Positions 57,438 to 64,000 of a stretch of 64,000 bases of DNA are shown here, in pieces. Numbering within the stretch: position 1 is the first letter of the stretch; each line of letters begins with the position of its first letter. The stretch is from Modestobacter sp. DSM 44400 (GTDB lineage Bacteria; Actinomycetota; Actinomycetes; Mycobacteriales; Geodermatophilaceae), in contig NZ_FNOZ01000005.1 in the NCBI RefSeq assembly GCF_900107175.1, forward strand, positions 87,976-151,975, given 5' to 3'. The notes under the pieces were generated by a model that worked only from the letters and a program-made list of their open reading frames with translations, was not told the origin of the DNA and made no database searches. A program made the translations under genes and the position numbers.

Positions 57438-58931
57438 TCAGCGACCGGCCGGGTTGAGCGCGGGCACGAGCACCCGGGCCACGAGGTCGACGCCGTCGGT
57501 GGCCACCACCTCGGCGGCCACCAACTGCCCGGCGACGGAGTCGGCCGGTACGCCGGACACGGTGGTCGTGCCGTCGGCATCGGGGTCCTGGTGGGCGGCG
57601 TGGCCGCCCCACGTGCCCGGCCCTTCGGTGGCGGAGAGGTCGTCGGTCAGCAGGACCTCGACCACGTCGCCGATCCGCTCCTCCGCCCGCTGGGCGGTGA
57701 GCTCCTCCACCAGGTCGGTGACACGCCGGACCCGGGCGTCGATCTCGTCGGAGTCCAGCTTGCCGGTCAGTCGCATGGCCTCGGTGCCCTCCTCGTCGGA
57801 GTAGCCGAACACACCGACCGCGTCCAGGCGGCCCTCGGTCAGGAAACGCTCGAGCTCGATGACGTCGGCCTCGGTCTCCCCCGGGAAGCCGAGGATGACG
57901 TTGGTGCGGAAGCCGGCGCCCGGGGCCAGCGAGCGGGCGTGCTCGATGATCCCGAGGAAGTCGTCCGTGCCGCCGAACCGGCGCATGCGGCGCAGCAGGG
58001 TCGGCGAGGAGTGCTGGAAGGACAGGTCGAAGTAGGGCGCGATGCCCGGCGTGGCGGCGATGACCTGGAGCAGGCCGGGGCGCATCTCCGCCGGCTGCAG
58101 GTAGGCCACCCGGATCCGGGCGATGCCGGGAACGGCGGTGAGCTCGGGCAGCAGCTTCTCCAGCGACCGCAGGTCGCCGGTGTCCTTGCCGTAGGAGGTC
58201 GAGTTCTCACTCACCAGCACCAGCTCGGTGACCCCCTGCGCGGCCAGCCACCGGGCCTCGCCCAGCACCTCCGCCTGGGGGCGCGAGACGAACGCACCAC
58301 GGAACGTGGGGATGGCACAGAAGGCACAGCGGCGGTCGCAGCCCGAGGCCAGCTTGAGCGCGGCGGTCGGCCCGCTGGCCAGCCGCTTGCGCTTGAGCCA
58401 GTCGTGCCCGGGGATGGCCGGGGCGTCGCCGGCCGTGACGGCCGCCGTCCGCTGCGCCGGGCTGATCGGCAGCAGGGTGCGCCGGTCGCGCGGGGAGTGC
58501 GGGACCAGCGGTCGGCCGGTGAGGACGTCGTCCAGCCGGTCGCCGATGGCGGCGTAGTCGTCGAAGCCCAGCACGGTCGCCTCGGGCAGCGCCCCGGCCA
58601 GCTCCGCGCCGTAGCGCTCGGCCATGCAGCCGACGGCGATGACCTCGGCGCCGGAGTCGGTGGCCGCCAGGATGGCATCGACGGAGTCCTTCTTGGCGCT
58701 CTCGATGAAGCCGCAGGTGTTGACCAGGACGGCGTCGGCGCCCTCGGCGTCCTCGACGAGTTCGTAGCCGTCGCCGGCCAGCCGGCCGGCGAGCTCCTCG
58801 GAGTCGACCTCGTTGCGGGCGCACCCGAGCGTCACGACCGCCACCCGGCGCAGGACGGGCGGCTCGGTCACGACCGGGTCGCCGGAGGACTGCCCGCGAG
58901 GGGAGGGAACGGAGCTGGGCAGTGCTGGCAC
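57438..58931 (-). CDS. rimO: Ribosomal protein S12 methylthiotransferase
   Basis: A 497-residue radical-SAM methylthiotransferase. Auxiliary cluster cysteines are in [27 protein letters not shown] and VGCMAERYG; the radical-SAM motif is CDRRCAFC near 195, followed by [11 protein letters not shown]. GCARNxVDSE and CGFIExAKxES distinguish RimO from MiaB (21.1 kb). The C-terminal TRAM domain binds S12. It adds a methylthio group to an Asp of S12. It lies 87 bp after ftsK on the same strand. Confidence 0.95.
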   Translation of the reverse strand: MPALPSSVPSPRGQSSGDPVVTEPPVLRRVAVVTLGCARNEVDSEELAGRLAGDGYELVEDAEGADAVLVNTCGFIESAKKDSVDAILAATDSGAEVIAVGCMAERYGAELAGALPEATVLGFDDYAAIGDRLDDVLTGRPLVPHSPRDRRTLLPISPAQRTAAVTAGDAPAIPGHDWLKRKRLASGPTAALKLASGCDRRCAFCAIPTFRGAFVSRPQAEVLGEARWLAAQGVTELVLVSENSTSYGKDTGDLRSLEKLLPELTAVPGIARIRVAYLQPAEMRPGLLQVIAATPGIAPYFDLSFQHSSPTLLRRMRRFGGTDDFLGIIEHARSLAPGAGFRTNVILGFPGETEADVIELERFLTEGRLDAVGVFGYSDEEGTEAMRLTGKLDSDEIDARVRRVTDLVEELTAQRAEERIGDVVEVLLTDDLSATEGPGTWGGHAAHQDPDADGTTTVSGVPADSVAGQLVAAEVVATDGVDLVARVLVPALNPAGR

Positions 58932-59018
58932 CGTGCCATCCTAGGCGCCGGTGGCGACTCCGCCGGGCGCGTCGCCCGCCGGGCACGTCCCTCCCGCGCT
59001 CTGCCTGAGCCCGCGGGC

Positions 59019-61541
59019 TCAGGCAGAGCCACCCCGGAGGGTGAACAGCACCGCTTCCAGCTCGTCGGGCTTGATCAGCACGTCCCGGGCCTTGGAACCC
59101 TCGGACGGGCCGACGATGCCGCGGCTCTCCATCAGGTCCATCAGCCGGCCGGCCTTGGCGAACCCGACCCGCAGCTTGCGCTGCAGCATCGAGGTCGACC
59201 CGAACTGGCTGGTGACGACGAGCTCGACAGCCTGGACGAGCAGCTCCAGGTCGTTGCCGATGTCCTCGTCGATGTTCTTCTTCTCACCGGCCGCGGCGGT
59301 GAAGACCTCCTCGCGGTACTCCGGCTCGGCCTGCCGCTTGGAGAACTCGACGACCGCCTCGATCTCGGTGTCGGAGACGAAGGCGCCCTGCACCCGGATC
59401 GGCTTGCCCGCGCCGATCGGCAGGAACAGAGCATCGCCCATGCCGATCAGCTTTTCCGCGCCGGGCTGGTCGAGGATGACCCGACTGTCGGTGAGGCTGG
59501 AGGTGGAGAAGGCCAGCCGGGACGGCACGTTGGCCTTGATCAGCCCGGTGACGACGTCGACGCTGGGCCGCTGGGTGGCCAGCACCAGGTGGATCCCGGC
59601 GGCGCGGGCCTTCTGGGTGATCCGGACGATCGACTCCTCGACGTCCCGGGGGGCGACCATCATCAGGTCGGCCAGCTCGTCGACGATGGTGAGGATGTAG
59701 GGATAGGTGCGGTACACCCGCTCGCTGTTCTCCGGCGCGGTGATCTCGCCGCGCTCCACCTTGCGGTTGAAGTCGTCGATGTGCCGGACCCCGGTGGCCC
59801 GCATGTCCTGGTAGCGCTGCTCCATCTCCTCGACCAGCCAGGCCAGCGCGGTGGCGGCCTTCTTCGGGTCGGTGATGATCGGCGTGATCAGGTGCGGGAT
59901 GCCGTCGTAGGGGGTGAGCTCGACCATCTTCGGGTCGATCAGGATCATCCGCAGCTGGTCGGGCGAGGCCCGCAACAACAACGAGGTCAGCAGCGAGTTG
60001 ATGCAGCTGGACTTGCCTGCGCCGGTGGCACCGGCCACCAGCAGGTGCGGCATCTTGGCCAGGTTGGCGCAGACGAAGCCGCCCTCGATGTCCTTGCCCA
60101 ACCCGACCAGCATCGGGTGCGGGTCCTGCTTCGCCGCCGAGGACCGCATCACGTCGCCGAGGCTGACCTTCTCGCGGTCGGTGTTGGGCACCTCGATGCC
60201 GACGGCGGACTTGCCGGGGATCGGCGCCAGGATGCGGATGTTGTCGTTGGCCACCGCGTAGGCGATGTTGCGGGTCAGGGCGGTGATCTTCTCGACCTTC
60301 ACCGCCGGGCCCAGCTCGATCTCGTAGCGGGTGACCGTCGGGCCGCGGGTGAAGCCGGTGACCGCAGCATCGACGTTGAACTGCTCGAGCACCCCGGTGA
60401 TCGCCTCGATGGCCACGTCGTTGGCCTTGGATCGGGCGCGGGGCGGGTCACCGGCGCGCAGGACGCTCAGCGGCGGCAGCGTGTAGTTGCCCTCCACCGG
60501 CTGGATGGCCAGCTGCTCGGGCTCGGTGATCGGCGGCAGGTCCTCGGGCGGCGCCGTCCGGTCGACGATCGGCGGGCGGCGCAGCTGGACGCTCTCCGGC
60601 GGGGTCTGCACGGTGGCCAGCGGGGCGTCGTCCAGGGCCCCGGTGTCGATGACGCCGGTGTCGAGGGTGTCCTCGACCGCCGGCGCGCGCCGGCCCTTGC
60701 GGGACCGGGGCGCGGGCGCGGGCTCGGGCTCCTCCTCGTCGTACTCGTCCTCGTCGTAGCCGTCCTCGTCGTAGCCGTCCTCGTCGCGGCCGAGCATCCG
60801 GTCGACGTACTCGCGCAGCCGCTCGGGCACCTGGCGCACCGGAGTGGCGGTGACCACGAGCAGGCCGAAGAGGGCCAGCAGGACCAGCAGCAGCACGGTG
60901 ACCACGGCGCCCACACCGGCCGATAGCGGGGTGCCGACCGCCCAGCCCAGGACGCCGCCGGCGCCACCGGGGGTTTCCTCCGGCGCCGGCTTCCTGCCCA
61001 CGACGTGGGCGATGCCGACGACGGCGGCGAGAACGCACAGCCAGCCGATGGTCAGCCGGCCGCGGGCCTCCGGGTGGGGACCGTGGCGCAGCAGGCGCAC
61101 AGCCACGAGCAGGAGCACGACGGGCAGGACGACGACCAGCGACCCGATGACCCAGTGGACGGCGGTGGTGACGGCGGCGCCGACCGGGCCGATGCCGGAG
61201 GTGTACGCGGAGGCGCCGAGGACGATGGCCAGCCCGAGGACGGCGAGGCCGACTCCGTCGCGGCGGTGTTCGGGGGCGAGCGGCTCGGCCTCCTCCGGCC
61301 GGGCGACCGAGCGGGCCAGGCCGCCGGCGCCGCGGGCCAGCAGCGACCACGTGCCGGCGGCGGCGCGCCAGGCACCCTGGCTCAGCGAGGACTGCGGCTT
61401 GCGGGCCGGGGGCCGCCGGGCGGCGGTCGAGCCCCGCTTGGCGGGGGGCCGCTTCTTGGCAGCGGTGCTGCCGGAGCGGGGGCGGGTCGAGCCGCCACCA
61501 CGCGCCGGCCGCCGGTTCGACGTCGTCGCGCGTGCAGGCAT
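59019..61541 (-). CDS. ftsK: DNA translocase FtsK/SpoIIIE
   Basis: The 840-residue protein has a basic N-terminal leader ([17 protein letters not shown]), four transmembrane helices (about 95-225), an acidic linker with tandem [19 protein letters not shown] (about 250-270), then the motor: alpha-beta domains with Walker [10 protein letters not shown] near 505, Walker [15 protein letters not shown], and [16 protein letters not shown]. The gamma winged helix at the end ([20 protein letters not shown]) reads KOPS-type polar sequences. It pumps DNA at the septum. ATG 61541; the very long open frame upstream is shadow of the peptidase gene. Confidence 0.97.
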   Translation of the reverse strand: MPARATTSNRRPARGGGSTRPRSGSTAAKKRPPAKRGSTAARRPPARKPQSSLSQGAWRAAAGTWSLLARGAGGLARSVARPEEAEPLAPEHRRDGVGLAVLGLAIVLGASAYTSGIGPVGAAVTTAVHWVIGSLVVVLPVVLLLVAVRLLRHGPHPEARGRLTIGWLCVLAAVVGIAHVVGRKPAPEETPGGAGGVLGWAVGTPLSAGVGAVVTVLLLVLLALFGLLVVTATPVRQVPERLREYVDRMLGRDEDGYDEDGYDEDEYDEEEPEPAPAPRSRKGRRAPAVEDTLDTGVIDTGALDDAPLATVQTPPESVQLRRPPIVDRTAPPEDLPPITEPEQLAIQPVEGNYTLPPLSVLRAGDPPRARSKANDVAIEAITGVLEQFNVDAAVTGFTRGPTVTRYEIELGPAVKVEKITALTRNIAYAVANDNIRILAPIPGKSAVGIEVPNTDREKVSLGDVMRSSAAKQDPHPMLVGLGKDIEGGFVCANLAKMPHLLVAGATGAGKSSCINSLLTSLLLRASPDQLRMILIDPKMVELTPYDGIPHLITPIITDPKKAATALAWLVEEMEQRYQDMRATGVRHIDDFNRKVERGEITAPENSERVYRTYPYILTIVDELADLMMVAPRDVEESIVRITQKARAAGIHLVLATQRPSVDVVTGLIKANVPSRLAFSTSSLTDSRVILDQPGAEKLIGMGDALFLPIGAGKPIRVQGAFVSDTEIEAVVEFSKRQAEPEYREEVFTAAAGEKKNIDEDIGNDLELLVQAVELVVTSQFGSTSMLQRKLRVGFAKAGRLMDLMESRGIVGPSEGSKARDVLIKPDELEAVLFTLRGGSA

Positions 61542-61667
61542 GGGTCGACGGTAGCCGCGCACGGAGTGGCCCGGGGGCAAGCGGGGCAGCGTGTCCGGCT
61601 CGGGCTCAGGAGCTCCACGGGCCCGGCCCCGGGCCGGTCCCAGCGCCTGCTGGCTACGGTCGGGTGT

Positions 61668-63641
61668 GTGACCGCAGCGAAGCGCACCCTCCCCCACGGC
61701 AGCTGGCCCACCCCGATCACCTCGGAACTGGTGGTCCGCGCGGCCGCTCGGATCGGTGAAGTCGTCATCGACGGCACGGACGTCTGGTGGGCGGAGTCCC
61801 GGCCGAGCGAGGGCGGCCGCACGGCCCTGGTGCGCCGGGCCGCCGACGGGACGACCACCGACCTGCTGCCCCCGCCGTGGAACGCCCGGACCCGGGTGCA
61901 CGAGTACGGCGGTGGCGCCTGGACGGTGGCCGGCGGCGTCGTGTGGTCCACCGGCTTCGCCGACCAGCGGCTCTACCGCGTCGACCCGGGCGCCGAGCCG
62001 GTCGCGGTCACCCCCGAGCCGGCGATCCCGGCCGGGGTGCGCCACGCCGACCTGCGGGTCACTCCCGACCGCACCGGGGTGGTCGCGGTCCGGGAGACGC
62101 ACGCGGCGAGCGGGGCGGCGGCCGACGTCGTCCATGAGGTGGTGCGGATCGACCGCGACGGCACGAGCGCGGTGCTGGTGGCCGGACCGGACTTCGTCTC
62201 CGACCCGCGGCTGTCCACCGACGGCCGGTGGCTCGCGTGGTTGCAGTGGCAGCACCCGGACATGCCCTGGGATGCCGCCGAGCTCGTCGTCCGCGGGCCG
62301 GACGGCAACGAGACGGTGGTGGCCGGCGGCCGGTCCGGGGCGCAGCCGGAGTCCGTCGTCCAGCCGACCTGGGCCGCCGACGGCAGCCTGTGGTTCCTCG
62401 CCGACCGCACCGACGTGTGGAGCCTCTACCGCTGGCAGCCCGGCGGCGAGCCGGAGCTGGTGATCGACACCGGCAGCGACATCGCCGGCCCGCAGTGGGT
62501 GTTCGGGCAGAGCCGGTTCGCCCTGCTGGACGACGGCCGCGTGGTGCTGGCCTACGGCCGGGACGGCGCCGACCGGCTCGGCGTCCGTCAGGCCGACGGC
62601 ACGCTGCTGGAGTTCGACCTCGAGTACGCGTCCTTCGGACAGGTAACCGCTGCCGGCCGGGCGATCGTGTGCGTCGCCGGGGGGCCGGCGTCGGAGCCGG
62701 TGGTGCTGCGCGTGGGCGTGGACGACGGCGCCACGGAGGTGCTGCGCCCGGCCCGTGACCTCGGGCTGGATCCCGCCTGGTTCTCCCACCCCGAGCACGT
62801 CACCTTCCCGACCGTGGCCGGCGACTCCGCGGCCGGCCGGCCGGACGTCGGCGAGGCGCACGCGCTGGTCTACCCGCCGACCAACCCGCAGGTGACCGGC
62901 CCGGACGGCGAGCTGCCGCCGCTGCTGGTGCTCGTGCACGGCGGGCCGACGGCCGCGGCGCGGGCGGTGCTCGACCTCGGCGTGCAGTACTGGACCTCCC
63001 GCGGTTTCGCCGTGGCCGACGTCGACTACCGGGGCTCCACCGGCTACGGACGGCGCTACCGGGACGCGCTGCGGGGCCGCTGGGGCATCGCGGACCTCGA
63101 CGACGTCGTCTCCTGCGCCCGCTGGCTGGCCGACTCCGGCCGCGCCGACCCCGCGCGGCTGGCCATCCGGGGCGGGTCGGCCGGTGGCTACACGACGCTG
63201 GCCGCACTCACGTTCCGGCCCGGGGTCTTCGCGGCCGGGGCCAGCCACTACGGGGTCGCGGACCTCGCGGCGCTGGCGGCCGACACGCACTCGTTCGAGT
63301 CGCGGTACCTGGACGGGCTGATCGCACCGTGGCCGGCCGGCGCCGACGTCTACGCGGAGCGCTCCCCGATCCACCACACCGACTTTCTCAACACCCCGCT
63401 GGCCGTGTTCCAGGGAGACGAGGACCGCGTCGTCCCGCCCGAGCAGGCAGAGATGATGGTCGCCGCGCTGCGGGAGAAGGGCGTGCCGCACGCGTACCTG
63501 CTCTTCCCCGGTGAGCAGCACGGGTTCCGCAGGGCCGAGAACATCCGGGCCGCCCTGGACGGCGAGCTGTCGTTCTACGCCCAGGTGCTCAGGTTCGAGC
63601 TGCCGGCCGAGGAGGGGATCGTGCCGGTCACTCTGCGCTGA
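61668..63641 (+). CDS. Prolyl-oligopeptidase-family (S9) peptidase
   Basis: A 657-residue S9-family serine hydrolase: an N-terminal beta-propeller (about 30-390; repeated W-motifs such as [13 protein letters not shown] and [17 protein letters not shown]) and a C-terminal alpha/beta-hydrolase domain. The catalytic triad is Ser near 504 ([10 protein letters not shown]), Asp near 584 (GDEDRVVP) and His near 618 (GEQHGF). It should cleave short peptides or acylated amino acids in the cytosol; no signal peptide is seen. GTG 61668 is chosen. It is divergent from ftsK. Confidence 0.93.
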   Translation: MTAAKRTLPHGSWPTPITSELVVRAAARIGEVVIDGTDVWWAESRPSEGGRTALVRRAADGTTTDLLPPPWNARTRVHEYGGGAWTVAGGVVWSTGFADQRLYRVDPGAEPVAVTPEPAIPAGVRHADLRVTPDRTGVVAVRETHAASGAAADVVHEVVRIDRDGTSAVLVAGPDFVSDPRLSTDGRWLAWLQWQHPDMPWDAAELVVRGPDGNETVVAGGRSGAQPESVVQPTWAADGSLWFLADRTDVWSLYRWQPGGEPELVIDTGSDIAGPQWVFGQSRFALLDDGRVVLAYGRDGADRLGVRQADGTLLEFDLEYASFGQVTAAGRAIVCVAGGPASEPVVLRVGVDDGATEVLRPARDLGLDPAWFSHPEHVTFPTVAGDSAAGRPDVGEAHALVYPPTNPQVTGPDGELPPLLVLVHGGPTAAARAVLDLGVQYWTSRGFAVADVDYRGSTGYGRRYRDALRGRWGIADLDDVVSCARWLADSGRADPARLAIRGGSAGGYTTLAALTFRPGVFAAGASHYGVADLAALAADTHSFESRYLDGLIAPWPAGADVYAERSPIHHTDFLNTPLAVFQGDEDRVVPPEQAEMMVAALREKGVPHAYLLFPGEQHGFRRAENIRAALDGELSFYAQVLRFELPAEEGIVPVTLR

Positions 63642-63838
63642 CTTACCGCCCCAGCAGGTTGGTCACGCTAACCTCGATCTTCCGTGATCTTGATGCGGAG
63701 CATGATCATCGGCTTCTGGTCCCGTGTGGGCGTCAGGATGGCATTGGGGTGTGACGGATCGGCCGATGTCGCTCGGGTGGGCGCCGGTTCCACAGGCCGG
63801 TGGGTGTCCTTCGGGTCGTCGGGTCAGGTCGCCGGGGG
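63642..63838. other. Non-coding interval between the S9 peptidase and transposase remnant
   Basis: No credible gene is seen. The stretch 63665-63710 is AT-richer and rich in GATC/TGATCTTGAT elements and is the best candidate for the right end of the IS element, but a terminal inverted repeat cannot be confirmed because the other end is outside the window. Confidence 0.4.
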
Positions 63839-64000
63839 TCAGCCGGAGGCGGCTGCCGGGGCGGCGAGCACCGCGGTGGCGTCGCGGAGTCGTGCAAGCC
63901 CGTCGCGGACCAGCGCGGCCCAGGGGTGGTGTTCGGCCAGGTGCAGGATCCGTCGGCGTCCGGTGCGGGCCAGCGTCGCCGGGGTGGTGAACAGGCGGGT
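63839..64000 (-). mobile_element. 3' end of an IS1380-like transposase (runs off window)
   Basis: Reading the minus strand, an open frame enters from the window edge and ends at the TGA at 63839-63841. The 53 visible residues include TRLFTTPATLARTGRRRILH and LAEHHPWAALVRDGLARLRD. This pattern (a TTPA-ARTGRR block, then HLA-x-HxPW and a final LRxL helix) is what I recognise as the C terminus of IS1380-family transposases. The catalytic DDE region lies beyond the window, so family assignment rests on the C terminus only. Confidence 0.65.

Noticed and set aside
56961..60926. A 1321-residue plus-strand open frame antisense to pgsA, rimO and ftsK
   Set aside because: Its composition is Gly/Asp/Arg/His/Val-rich without domains; such frames arise from the GC-rich third-position bias of real genes on the other strand.

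Overview
The window comes from a very GC-rich actinobacterium. Two things show this: the gene order follows the nrdR-chiZ-lexA / hflX-dapF-miaA-miaB / recX-recA / clgR-pgsA-ftsK order known from Mycobacterium and Streptomyces, and the lexA-type SOS boxes have the actinobacterial TCGAAC-N4-GTTCGA form. A Geodermatophilaceae-like host is an inference only; no rRNA or tRNA gene is present to test it.

Layout. 1-4.6 kb is accessory: a partial coiled-coil protein, a frameshifted secreted protein, a rhodanese, an alpha/beta hydrolase, and the decayed remains of a cupin and a zinc alcohol dehydrogenase. 4.6-12 kb holds class II ribonucleotide reductase (nrdJ) and its repressor nrdR, with a promoter flanked by putative NrdR boxes. 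Next come a LysM protein divergent from lexA, with three SOS boxes between them, then an LPXTG-like surface protein and a PAP2 phosphatase. 12-21 kb has hflX, an ArsR-like regulator facing an MFS exporter and the exporter's decayed duplicate, then dapF, miaA, an Rv2728c-type protein and a DUF349 protein. 21-32 kb has miaB, a glutamate-type ABC importer, and a GAF-LuxR regulator ahead of a tightly coupled aldolase-HAD-DhaL-DhaK-GlcG operon. This operon is the most interesting unassigned pathway in the window. 32-39.7 kb has recX with a glycine-rich tail, recA with an SOS box, DUF3046, a frameshifted MFS gene containing a 40-bp perfect palindrome, a GH3 lipoprotein, an acyl-CoA dehydrogenase and small proteins. 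39.7-47.5 kb has the helicase lhr and the glycosylase nei2, which are normally neighbours. Here they are separated by a P-loop gene, a degenerate copy of the lhr 3' end and an amino-acid permease. 47.6-54.5 kb has pspA, an LpqY-SugABC-like sugar importer and a DUF4032 protein. 54.6-63.6 kb has a TetR regulator, the clgR-cinA-pgsA-rimO-ftsK block and an S9 peptidase. The window ends in the 3' end of an IS1380-like transposase.

How the genes work together. The conserved core supplies dNTPs, DNA repair and SOS control (nrdJ/nrdR, lexA, recA, recX, lhr, nei2), tRNA and ribosome modification (miaA, miaB, rimO), cell-wall precursors (dapF), phospholipid synthesis (pgsA) and chromosome segregation (ftsK). 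ABC importers for glutamate-like and sugar substrates and a putative carbohydrate-phosphate operon are placed between these blocks. Apparent frameshifts are confined to accessory genes (1.1, 3.9, 4.1, 15.9, 31.8 and 35.6 kb). The long housekeeping genes read through cleanly, which favours real gene decay over uniform sequencing error, though individual indels in short G/C runs could still be errors.
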